Source of the DNA: Montifringilla adamsi
Taxonomy: Eukaryota; Chordata; Aves; Passeriformes; Passeridae
Assembly (NCBI GenBank): GCA_017590115.1
Contig: JAGGNK010010225.1
Coordinates: forward strand, 1,736,001 to 1,800,000
Length of the DNA stretch: 64,000 nucleotides
Direction of reading: 5' to 3'
Made by a program: the position numbers and the translations under genes. Positions 46,101 to 58,000 of this stretch are shown piece by piece. The notes under the pieces were generated by a model, which was given only the letters and a program-made list of their open reading frames with translations, did not search any database and was not told where the DNA came from. Position 1 is the stretch's first letter; each line of letters begins with the position of its first letter.

Positions 46101-48750
46101 CATGGAGTGGTTTTTACTATACATTCACAAGATCATTTTGGCAGACAGAAAGTTATTTCACAGGGTAGGAAAGGAAAAAAATGTATTACTGATTTCCCTC
46201 CTGCTTTTCTACTGCTGCTTCATTAAAGCTTTCCTAAATTTCCTCTTCCTATCATGCTGTACTGCTAACTCTATGAATAATTTAATTGGGATACTCTATC
46301 AGCACACTGCAGTTGATGAAGCCTTGATTCTCACAACATTTTTGCTTCCATCCCGATTTTTTTGTAACCTAACCTGAAAGCATGATGACCAAGCATTTCC
46401 ATTTTCACTTTCTCCTCTGCAGTTCCCGAGACAGAAATAAAATGGAGAGGGGGCAGAATGGGAGGGGGTGGGATGCCTTCTGCTAAAGGCAGAAAACACA
46501 TCACACAGCCATCATCAAAACTTCATGCATGACAATCTGGTAAGTGAATCCTCAGGGAATTTTAACTACACATCCCTTTACAGGTACACAGCAAAATCCT
46601 CCATGACAAGAGGATGAGGCAGTGAAAGCCACCTTAAAAATACTCCAGAATGAATGGATGTCAGGGGAAGGAGGAAGGGAGAAAGAAAAGAGGCGGTCTC
46701 TCACTGTGAATAATCCTTGGTAGGTTTATAACTAATAATTACCAGGGGGTGGTTTTTTTGTTCATTTGGTTTTGGGTTTTATTTTTTTCCAGATAGCAAT
46801 ATTAGCCTCTATAACAGTAAGAAATCAGGAAAATTGCACCATCTTTTCTCAACATCAATGTGTTCTTAACTCAGCAAAAAGCAGCAAGCTTTTATTATCA
46901 TTCTTTCTTGTAGTCTTTTATTTTCTACTGCTTTCACATATTTAGATATTACTTCTGTCATCTACATTCTAACTTCAAAAAAGTCTTAGGGTTATATTAT
47001 TTACATATCTCAAGTGAATATAGTTCACATATGACCAATATGATAAGGAACATAATTTACAATAACAAGCAACACGAAGTAATTTAAAATGCTCCTTACT
47101 TTCACTGCCTCTAAGTGAGGCATTTAAAGCTAATTAATAAAATTTCAGTGATTTTCCCCTTTTAAATAAAGTTTCACAAAAAATCTAAAATCTACACACC
47201 CAGATAAACAGCAATCCATTTATCGTATTATATTAAAAGCAATGTTATCTCTTTTGATTGAAGTAAGTGGCTGAAGTTTGTACTCTATGAAGTTGTTTCT
47301 GTTAGGAAAAGTATTCCAGAATCTGTTTGGGCTCTTTGTGCGTTTTTTGCCTTTCTCTTAGAATATGAACTCAACCTGCAGCTGAGCTGATCTGTTTACT
47401 GTCACTGAAAAAGCATTCCCATCCTACTCTTTCCAAATTCAAACTTTACCCTTCTTTTCCCCTTACTCTCTGGTCTTTTCTGTTCCCCATCCTTTGTATT
47501 GGCTCTGCCGCTTGTCAAATGCTTTCCACAGGCTGAATCGGCTCATTAAATTAGCAGTGTTATTCAGCCATTTCAGTCATCAATTTTTCCATATTTCTGT
47601 GATTTAAGTCAGTTACCCAACAGTAATGAAAACCAGAGATAACAGGTGAAGGCAGTTTACAGCAGGCCATAAGAAGGCCTTGCAGGGTCATGCAGAAAGG
47701 TTTTTTTCTTGGCAGCTTTTCAGCAGCATTCCTCTATTCAGTGGTCCCTGTTTATTGGATAATGTATCTACATCAAAACTTGGTGAGTCTTCTGCACCTA
47801 CATTCTGTCCATGACAAAATACTTCTGATCAATAACTCTGCATCTCTTGTGACAAATACCTCCAATTCAGCATATGTCTACCATCGTTTCACTTATTTTA
47901 TACCTGAAGTACCTGAAAGAAATACACTTTCATGAATGGTAACCTACACGTTACAACAGCTGATCCCTACTAAAACAACAAACATGTGGAAGAAATGTCT
48001 GCATTTTGGGTTGCAAAGCAACAGAGAGCCATTGAGAGAAAGACATGGCTAAGAAAAAGAGATTATTTTTTTCCTCTATTTCAAAATACTACTTAAAATC
48101 AGTGTTTTCCAGGGGGAAAAAAAATCAACACAGCAGGAAGAAAAACAAAAGTACAAACTGCTGGCACACCTACATCGTTAATACAGCCAATAACTTTCCA
48201 TATACCCAGAGTCTCTGGGAACGTGCATCCTTTGTTTAAAAGGGGAGACACACGGAAACATCCCCTGCATTAGGTTTTCCCTTAAGGGACAAAACTCACC
48301 CATTGAGCTTTTACAGAATTTACCACCATTCTTGTGTTACCCTAGGAAACACATAAAGAAAGTTGGCACACTCGCTTGCTTCTTCTGGAACTTCTATCCA
48401 AAGCCGAGCTGTTAAAATGATGGCGATGTGACCCATCTTTTCCGAATTCTCAAGCGATACTCGTGAGGGAAGACCAAGTAACGAGGCCTCTTGGAGAGGA
48501 TGACCACCCTGTCTTCCCCAACAGGCACACCTTGCCCCTGAGCCGCACTTACTTCTCTTGGATGCGAGGCGCTTCCTGCAGGGCCGGGGCTGCCCGGGGA
48601 GCCAGCGGCACGGCGCAGGGCCTGCCCATGGCAACACCTCGCACGCGGGAGCGGCGCTGAAGGCAGCCGGGCCGAGAGCCGCTCGCTGCTGCGCCGGGCG
48701 GCTGCGGGACACGGCCGAGGGAGCGGCTGAGGGGAGCGCCGCTGCCCCCG

Positions 48751-48762
48751 NNNNNNNNNNNN
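48751..48762. other. Assembly gap (12 N)
   Basis: Twelve N bases in the GC-richest part of the DYNC1LI1 promoter, about 97 bp upstream of the ATG. Any open frame crossing it is unreliable. Confidence 1.
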
Positions 48763-48855
48763 ATCCGGGTCCCCGCCGGCGCCGCGGCGCCGCCGCCCGC
48801 TCCGCGTCCCGGGGAGGCGGCGGGGCAGGGGAGGGAGGAGGAGGAGGCAGCAGCG

Positions 48856-48866
48856 AAGATGGCGGC
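48856..48866 (+). promoter_or_regulatory. DYNC1LI1: YY1 consensus AAGATGGCGGC over DYNC1LI1 start codon
   Basis: An exact match to the AANATGGCGGC YY1 consensus, with the DYNC1LI1 ATG inside it. In human genes this arrangement is typical of short 5' UTRs with YY1 just downstream of the transcription start. Confidence 0.6.
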
Positions 48867-49025
48867 GGCGGTGGGGAGAGCTGGCTCCTTCGGCTCCTCT
48901 TCTTCTTCCGGGCTCGGCTCGGCTGCCAGCTTTTCCTCTGCTTCCTCCGCCGCTTCTACGGGCACGGCCAACAACAACAACGCGGAGCTGCGGGCGGGCG
49001 ATGAGGACGATGGGCAGAACCTCTG
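48859..49025 (+). CDS. DYNC1LI1: DYNC1LI1 coding exon 1
   Basis: This 167-nt exon encodes [20 protein letters not shown], then a Ser/Ala/Thr/Asn-rich stretch, then DEDDGQNL plus two bases of Trp. The donor is GTGAGT at 49026. The start is chosen because MAA-VGR-GSFGSS matches human LIC1 and the ATG sits in a YY1 element. Confidence 0.93.
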
Positions 49026-52000
49026 GTGAGTGCCCGCCCCGCCCCGCGGACCCGGGCGAGCTGGCCGCCGCCCTCGGGGCGCCTCGGTGCCCTGCGGGGG
49101 ACGAGGGGAAGGGGGCTGGATAATCCCCCCGCCCTCGCTGGCGCTCAGTGTCTCTCAGTCACTGAGCTTGGGGCGGGGGGGGGGACACCTCCCCTCGGCA
49201 GTGGCAGCTCCTGCCCTGCCCCCCGCCCCTCATGCCGTAGCCCTCCCCATCCCCAGGAGATGGCGAGGGTGGGGACCGGGAGGAAGCGGGAGACCCTTCC
49301 TAAGCGTTGTCGTCTTTCCGTGCCAGGTCCTGCATCCTCAGCGAGGTGTCCACGCGCTCCCGCTCTAAGCTGCCTTCGGGGAAGAACGTCCTCCTGCTGG
49401 GTGAGGAAAGCATCCTGATCCCTCTGCCTTCCCCTCCGCACACTGACTGAGGAAAGCATCCCGATCCTGCTCCCATCCCCGCCGCACACAGGCTGGCTCC
49501 TGAGGCCTCTCTTGAGTGTCTGGAGCTTCCCTTGTTCAGCGCCCTAAGGGGAGGGGGAGTGGTGGGTGGCAAGGCGCTGTCTTAACCCTCTGCTTCCTCC
49601 CTTGCGTGGCTTTGCTTCATTTCGGAAATTGTCCACAGATGCTTTAGATACGCCCCTCATCGTAGGTACCTCGCCATAATACCCTCACTGTCCTTCCCCC
49701 GCCCTGGCTCCATAGGCGGGGATGGCTTGCACGGGGACCTGTTATTGTCTCTCCCCCGTGAGCGGTGGCTTCGGGGGGGCGTGCGGCTCCCGAGCCCTCC
49801 CTCGCCGGGGCCGGCGGTGCCGCTTGCCGTGTGTCATGCGGACACAAAAACCGCTTCCGTGGCCCGAGCGGCATCAATGACGGCGCTGCCTGCGGGCCGG
49901 AGGGCGGGGAGGGCCCGGGGAGGGCGTGCGGGCTCTGCCCTGCCCACTCGCGCCCAGCGTGGCGGCACCAGCGGCAGCGCTGCCGCCCCGGGATCTCCAC
50001 CCAGGGCCTTAGTCCAGCCTGGTCCTCGGCAAGGTGAGAGGTACGGAAGGGGACTTTGATAGGGCGGTAATGAGACACCCAGCTGCAATTCATGAAGGAA
50101 AATGATACGTCAAAATTAAAAGCTTCATGGAGGAGAGAAATGGATGCTCTCAAGTGTATGTGTATGAATAATTATTAGTACCATTCTTAGTGGGTGTGTT
50201 TTTTGTTATTTTGTTTTGTTTTTTTCCTGGAAGACTATTAAATACTGTTACCAGTAGACAACATGAGTCCAGGTGTATGGATTTATAACTAGCTGCTTCT
50301 TCCACTCCTTTTGCCAGCCTCCCTGTCCCCAGAAAGAACAGTGTTAATATTTGGAAACAGGGTAAAAACTCAGTAAAGATATTCTTGCAGACTCTCTGCA
50401 CACTATGATTCTGCGTAGTCTTGTGGCTTATACTCTCTTGGGGTTCTTTGAGTTAGGCTTTTTTTTTTTTTTTTTTTTTTTCCCCCTCTGTAATCCTAAA
50501 GCAATCACTGTGGTCCTTTTCTTCCTGTTTTGATAAGCTGAGTGGTTACTTAAAACTGGGAAGGAGACTGAGGAGAAGACTGTGCAAGGATGATAGCATG
50601 GTCTTCTGAAGCTCTTACAAGACTTACTACCCTTTAATTTGTTGCTTTGTGTGTTATGTAATTAAGTAGGATATTGAGATTAGAAATTGCAGTGATATTA
50701 AACAAAGAAAATATTTCATAACGATTGACAGCTTTTTATGTGACACTTTGAATCTAAATTGGATGATTGTCCTTGCTGAAGTTGGAAGATTCTTCTTCAA
50801 GCTGTGATCCTTGTCAAGAAGATTACACTTGTTTGTTTTTCCTCTCTCTTCGTAGTCAGGTAATCCTTAGTGCTCAGTAACTGGAGACTTCTTCCAGAGC
50901 TAGGAAGGATATCATAGATTGCTTCCAAATGCTCATTTAGTTTGTGCTATACAACCTGTTGTATATAAATTTTCTTTCTTACCATTTATATAGAGCTTAT
51001 AGGATGGCTTCATGTAATACCTTTTTTCCTTTATTCTAGTGATGCAATTTTTTGGAAAATGTACAGATTTATAGAAGAAATTCTAATTCTCTCTTAGAAA
51101 TTGCATTTTCTGGGAAGGCCTTGATCCAAGAGGGGGTTAAAAAACCCCAAATTTGGCATGTGTTTAGGAAAAAGAATATCAGATCTGAGGACTGGCAAGA
51201 GAAGACCATGGCCATGTTTTTCATGAGAATACCTGATCTTTGTTGTTCACTTGCAAGTCATGATGCTTCTCCTGAAGCACACCATCACAGGAAAAGGAGA
51301 GGTCTTATGTACTCTGTATTGGACAGATTCAGTATGTGAATTTCTGTCTGCTTGGATTTTTGAACTGTGTTTACAGTTCCTCTCTTAGCAAACATTTCCT
51401 CTATGTTCAAGCTTTTTTCCTTTAGACGGTTTTGTACTAACTTTTGTTACTAATACAGAGCACTTCCTGGCATGATTATTTTCAGTTTCTTTATACTTTC
51501 AGTACTTTTGAGGAAAAGGTGTAAAGCTGATCAGCATCTTGATGGTTTTCAGTCAATTTGTGGCAGGTGAATATTTACTGTATAAACAGTCATATTGGTC
51601 AAAACTTGCCAGATGAAATATTATTTATAGTAACAAATGAGTTCTTATTTTAAGTACAAACTGCATTAAAAAATCCCTTAAACCTCCAACATCTCATGGC
51701 CCCACCCTGAAACACCAACTGGAAAAACCCACCATGTAGTGTTCTTTTGTTTGCTAGGACAGGTTTTCTAATTTGCCTACAGCATTTTTATTTTTCAAAT
51801 AGTGTGTATAGTTGTATGCCTAGTTGTTCTGGGAACCTGTCTGTGTCTGGCATGCTAATTCTGCTATTTCAGTATTTATTTTTAGCTGTGTTAACATCTC
51901 ATTTTTAAGAACCTGGAAAGCAGTTGGAGTTATCTAACTGAAAGAGACTGGAATGCCAAATGTTATTCTCTAGATAGGGCACATAGTTTTGTGAAGTGAA

Positions 52001-55000
52001 GGTTAACAAATGATGTTGGTAATCATTTGCTCAAAATTAGCCCAGAATTAGTTGACTTAGTTTTACTTCTCCAAAGTTGTTCCACTTGTAGACATTTTTT
52101 CAATCACTATTTTTCTTTAAAGTTTAAACTCTGATTGGCACCACATGTGGCATGAAAGCTTCTCATCTTTCTGTGCTTGTATGAACAAATAATAAAAGTG
52201 CAAACTTTTCTAAACTTTACTGTTAAGTCCCTTATGCTCTGATTCCTAGGTAGTTTTGTCATAGTGGCCATAGCTACCTCATTTAGCAAACTGTGCTAGC
52301 AGAAAATGTAAAATGTCCATGCTTTCTTAAGGAAATTGAGTGTTCTCATTGACATTTCTAGTTACTTTTTGTAGACAGCCAAAGCAGCATTTTTGTTGCT
52401 CTTGCTTCATTTTTTTCTCTTTTTTTCTTCTTCTCCCAGACTGTCTTTTGCTCACTTGTGTAATAAAGTAGTTGATCACAGGAGATGATTTTTGTGATGA
52501 GAAAACTGATGCTTATAACTGGGGGCTCTTGTGTTTGTTTCTTTTCTGATACATCAGCGAGTGGAGTAGAGGGGAGCAGCTGATGACTCACCATTGCAGA
52601 TTGAATAGAATCCATAGTGCTGTAGAATGTGTGAAGGCTTGGATTCAGAGACCTGAACTAAGAATTTATCTGTTAAGCTGCTGCATACATTCAAGCAGTA
52701 ATGTTCAAAGTCATTCCAGGATGCAGCAGAACACAGGCTTCCAGCTGGCAAGTGAATTGAATAGTTGTTTTCTATCTGGCTTTGTGTTTCATACATTCCT
52801 GTGTCTCTGAAGCACAGTAGATCCTCTGCCTGAAATTTTAACAATATCAAGCCATCCAGTGACACCTGTATGTCTGACTCTCAGTGTCTATATTGCACCA
52901 TGCCTTCTACTGAATCACTAGTGGGCTTGGGGTTTTTATGCATTTTACTTGACTTGATGATAAAAGCTTTGAGTTTAATGGGCAGTGAGTTCAACTGCCT
53001 CATGTCCACATTTTCTCTTTACCCCAGACATCTCACTTCCCAGGGCTAGGCCTGTTTGTGTGAATCTTGGAGCTCTGCTCCAGTCCAGTGGCTGTAAGGA
53101 TGCTTGGAAATACGCATAATCCACAGTTAATTTACAGGTACACATTTCTGTGTGTGCACATACCATTTTCTGCAATAACAGCCATTCCCAATATATCTTC
53201 AAGAGCAGGTTTAGCTTGCTGCTTTCTTCTAGTGGACCTGTGGAATATGAAGAACTTGAAAAGGAAGTTTTAATACAGGAAATTTTCATGAGGCTATAAA
53301 ATCTGCTTACTTAAATTTGTACTCAACACTATAAAAATTAGTTTTCCTTTTATTTTTTCTTTTCCAAAAAGCTGACAGCTTGTTTTCATTTAATAATTGA
53401 AACTGATAAAATACTGCTTCTTCATACTGTCCATATTATTAATCTCAAGTATTTTAAATTCCCTAGTGCTGCAGAAGTTAACTCAGAGGGTTTCTTTTTG
53501 TCCTCTTCTTGCAACTAATTCACCTTCTGCAGGCAATGAAAGCCTTGCAAATGTAGTCAAATTGTGTTTAGGTCAGCAGAGTTATGCTTCTAAAGTGTCA
53601 ATTGTTTTGATGGGGCATTGACCTAGATAAAATTCTAATTACTTGTTTTGTAGCTACATTTTTTAAGAATTAAGTAGTACTTCTTTGTTGTGTCCTTCTG
53701 CTATAATACCCTTCCAAAAATCCAGAATCACAAGGATGTTGTGTAGTAGAAGTCACTTAGAACAGCATGGAAAGTTCTGAAATTCTTGAATTGCATTTAT
53801 TTTAGTTTGTCTCCTTAGTGTCAGAGGTGCTGCTGATTAGTGGATCTATCTCAGAAATAGCTCCAAAGGTGAAGAACAGTGAAACAAATTGTGCTTCTGT
53901 GTTCTCCGGGCAGGTTAGTGGCAGGAGTACCAATAAAGGTGTCCCATGGATAGTAACATGGGATTATTCTATTTTGGTAGTGAACCTGGATAAAATACAG
54001 TAGACAACTTCCTGCTATGTTAAAGGAGAAGGACTGAGTTAGGAATGGAAGCTGTTCATAGTCACTGTAGAATTCTCTGCAATATTTGCCTTTCTCTGAC
54101 TGTGTGTCTCTCTGAGCACAGGTAACACCGTTGCTGCTGTACCTGTTTCCACAGTCAGCCCTTGTATTCTTGTGGTGCAGGACATGGCAAAATACTTGAT
54201 GGAAGAGTTGTCTGCAATCTGCTTTCTGTCATGTTGAAAAGCTGAAGTGCAATTAAGGTGCTCCTCAGAAAAGTTACTTAATTTTTCAGTGTCACAAATA
54301 TACTGAGTGAATTGTATGTGAGGGGAAAGACTTATCTGGAAGAGTAAAATAAACTTCGAGAAGGAGACAATTTTTTTTCAATGAGCAAATGAAAATTTAG
54401 TGACTAGTTATTTGTAAACTTGTTATGGCCTACTTATTGTGAACTTCCATGTTGGTTTGAGAGATTGTATGCTGTCATCAGCATAATGAATTTTGTTCTT
54501 TAATTCTCTGAAAGCAAACTAAATTTGGCTTACTCTGATTATTTTGGTCTTGTTCTGTAAAATACTTTCTTCAATTAGTATAGAATGTGTAAACAAGCCT
54601 CTTTCACTAATATGCAGCTGTAGAAAAGGCAGTTATTAGCTTGTGACAAATATTTTATCTTGTAAATAGCTGTAGTGCACATGTGCTTGATTCTAGTAGG
54701 AAGAAGATCATTATGTCTCTACACCACTGTGTTGGGATTCAGGCATTCCACTTGGTATGGAACAGAGATTGCTCTGGGATTCTGGGAAGGCATCTTAGCC
54801 CCATTCAATAACTCATATTTAGACTTGATGGCTTTGTTCTATCATATTTAAGCATGATAGATTTTTTCCTATTAATAAAAATATTCAATATTTTATGCTA
54901 CAGATATTGGATGTTCTCAATTTTTCTACACAGAAGCTGTCTTTTGCATTGTAAAAAGTATAAAGCTGATTCATCAAAGTATGCCTGGGGGCCTGGGCTC

Positions 55001-58000
55001 TGCAGATGATGTTAATTGGGACCATTACTTATAGTTTTGTTTGGTATTGTTTGAACATGGTTTTTTTAAGAGATGAGTTGTATAATTCCTGTATCAAGCT
55101 GAATTTTAATTGATGGGTTTAAAATGCAAACAAAAAACTTCCTGCAAGGAGTCACTAGGATTATAGACTACAAACAAGTAAGGCATCCAGGGTTTTTCAA
55201 AGAGCTGTTGGAAAAAAAATCACAGTCCTGGATTGAAGAGGGGCATGCTACCAATAGTGATGACACAAAAGAAGTATTCACTTCTTGCTTCTTTGCCTTG
55301 ACATAGTTTAAACACACTGGACACTTTACAATGGAGAAATAATTTAAACAGACAGTCACAGCTCATGTCTGTCCTGGAGATAATGCATTGATTGCTCTTC
55401 CATGTACAGATTTCTGTAAGAAATGTCTTGTTGTAGGACCAGTGAAATTCTACTTCTGCTTTCATTTGCTAAACTGAAAAATGTGTGGAAATAGCATGAA
55501 TAGTAAGTATTTTGAATTTGAAAATGTTAATTGAAAGTTTGAAGAAGTTCTCTAGTGGAGAGCCTAAGTCCTCTCTAATGTAATAGCTTATGGCTGAACA
55601 GTTGGTGTAGCAGGACATAGATAAGTACCTGTTTGCCTGCACTCACAGAAGGAGACTCATTCACCTCATTGCTCACACTTCCTGTCTGAGGGGACCATTC
55701 TGCTAAATTCTGTATTGTGGCAGAACATTTAGTGATATTTGATTTTCTGCTCAGCAAACATGATTTTTACCTGGAGTAGTGAGAAGGGAGGAGGCTAACG
55801 AAGGGTTTTGTTGTTACAGTTTCTCATATGTTTGGGGCAGCGGCAAGAGGGATGATTTTAAAATCTGTTTTGTGAACAGAGTAGCACCTTGGACAGAGGA
55901 GCTTTCGCAACCCCAAACTGGAGCTCATCAGAGGAATGAAGTAGTAGCAGTGTGCAGATAAAAATGTGACAGCGTTTGTTTAGTTGAGTATAATACTTTC
56001 CATTTTGTTAACAAGACAGTGAAATACTGTGTGTAAGCAGATTGGTTTGGCTTTGTTTCAACTGCTTCCTAGCCTGACTTCTGTGCAAAATTAAATCTGT
56101 TTTTCTTTTACTTGTATTCAGCTTTGCATAGCACCGCTTGCTAGAAACATCACTTCTGTTTCCTCATGTTGTATTAACATGTGAGTACAGTTTGGTATAA
56201 TGGAGAATTTTTGTTCTTTAGTATTTACTCTGCAAAAGAAGACCTTTTTATGTTATTTGTAAAAGAAGGATGCAAAGTCTACCTGATTTTTATTCTACCT
56301 TGAAATGCTATATCAAAACTGCTATGTCAGAAATGTTTTGCTCTGTGAGCTTATGCATGGAAGTCAGTTGTTAATTTAATTACAGTTAAAAATAAAGAAG
56401 AAGCTACAGGATTTTTCAAAATTCTGAAATGGAAGATGACAGTAATTATTCTTGAAGGTGCATAAGGCTCTGGTTTCCATATTGCTCCAGTAGCACTTGA
56501 AAAAAAAATTCTTTCATAGTATTAATAGGCAGTGATGTTTGTGCATTATCAATTAAACCTCCAACAGCTAATAGACTTTAATTTCCTCACATATATTACC
56601 CTCTCCTCTGAGGGAGAGAGAAGATTCTGTACATAGTAGAGGCATTACAATAAAATGTTTGAGTTTCAAGAAGTCTTAAAAGTTGGCACTTAGAATTAAT
56701 TTGATATAAAGATTTCTGAAAACTACCTAGGAGTTTTAGGTAAACACTGGTTTAAGATTTTCTGTTATATTGTTGCTGAAGAGTAGCTACAAAGCAAAAA
56801 TCTGCTGCTGCTCTTTCCTACCATAACTCAGTATATTCAAATTGTGTTGACTTTTCAAGTGTTTTTATTGAAGACTAGGTTAGGAAAAAATAACAGCAAG
56901 GATACAAATACATTTGCAGTTGTTATGATTTCAAAAGGTATATGCAACATACTGTGCATAGAAAGTAGAAGTAGATGGAACCTCAAGTCTTAGCGTGTTG
57001 GGTATCACTAATGTGGGGTTGGACTAGCTGACCTTTGCAGGTCCCTTCCAACCCAAACTATTCTGTTATGATTCTGTGTTCTCTTGGCCCAGACAGATAT
57101 CTTTTCCTCACCCTCAATTGTTTGGGCAAAAAGGATGAAGTCCTTGTGTCATAAATTATGGTCCTGTTTTTACTTCCTCACAGCTTTTTAAATAATACTG
57201 ACTCTAATTTGGTTTAAATGTGTCAAGAACTCTGGATCTCCTATGGGGTAGGGTACATTTTACTAGGCAGCTATTTTGTACCCTTGCAAGTACATCATCA
57301 TCAAGTACATCAAGGGTCATCCTGTTTGTAAACTGGTTGGTTTATGTATTACTAACTTCAGACTTCACTGATGCATCATTCTGGCTTTGCCTCGTGAAAG
57401 ATGAGTGCTGCTCTCTTCATGCAGTAACTTGTACAGCACTGTTACGTGTGTCAGTGATCCACCTGCCTGATCTTGATGTTTTGAAATGGGTGAGTATTTG
57501 CTAAGGACAAGAGAATAGACAGGCTTCCTCATGGATTAAATTCAAGTAGTTCTGTGATTGAAGGCTGAAATAACTGCTGTTTGTGCATATGTGTCCAGAG
57601 GTACTAATTTTACATCAAATCAATTTGTCTTGTGCTGTACTGGTAAAATTTCTTTCAGTATAGAGGGGAAAATAAAATTCCAGTTCTTACTTTGCCATAA
57701 GGTATTAATTTAACAGTATTGAACTCCAGTTTATTTTAGGCATTTGGAAATACAAGGTTGGAGAGAAATTACATAACACAGAGCCATGACAAGTAAGGGG
57801 CTTGTGGGAAGTATATTTCAAGTTTGCCTATATTGCTTAGCATGAGCACTTTGTAACAATAGTTGTCTAGGTATTATCATCTGTATAAGTATGGTTTAAT
57901 TTAGACTCTTTAGGTGCATCTTTGATCAGGTGCAGAACCTTTTGCAACCACAGGTGTTTCTTAGACTTGTTGCAGCTACTTTAAGAACCGGTAGATACAC

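Larger units (their letters stand above)
41251..48549. other. Intergenic stretch before the DYNC1LI1 promoter
   Basis: About 7.3 kb without a supportable gene. Contains the hairpin at 41558-41590, the 25-bp tandem duplication at 43066-43115 and a TA run at 43599-43610. A modestly GC-rich patch at 45550-45690 is unassigned. Confidence 0.6.
48550..50040. promoter_or_regulatory. DYNC1LI1: CpG-island promoter of DYNC1LI1
   Basis: A CpG-dense, GC-rich block covers the first two coding exons and extends into intron 2. No TATA box. A YY1 element overlaps the start codon. A GGCAAC half-site of RFX type lies in CCATGGCAAC at 48626-48635 (weak). A 12-N gap at 48751-48762 hides part of the core promoter or 5' UTR. 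The transcription start probably lies between about 48650 and 48850. Confidence 0.85.

Noticed and set aside
48626..48635. RFX X-box in the DYNC1LI1 promoter
   Set aside because: Only one half-site (GGCAAC) is good; cytoplasmic dynein-1 LIC1 is not a known ciliary RFX target, so it is mentioned only as weak.
48558..49489. Overlapping open frames around the DYNC1LI1 promoter
   Set aside because: Same CpG-island effect, and two of them read through the N gap; only the LIC1 frame matches a known protein.
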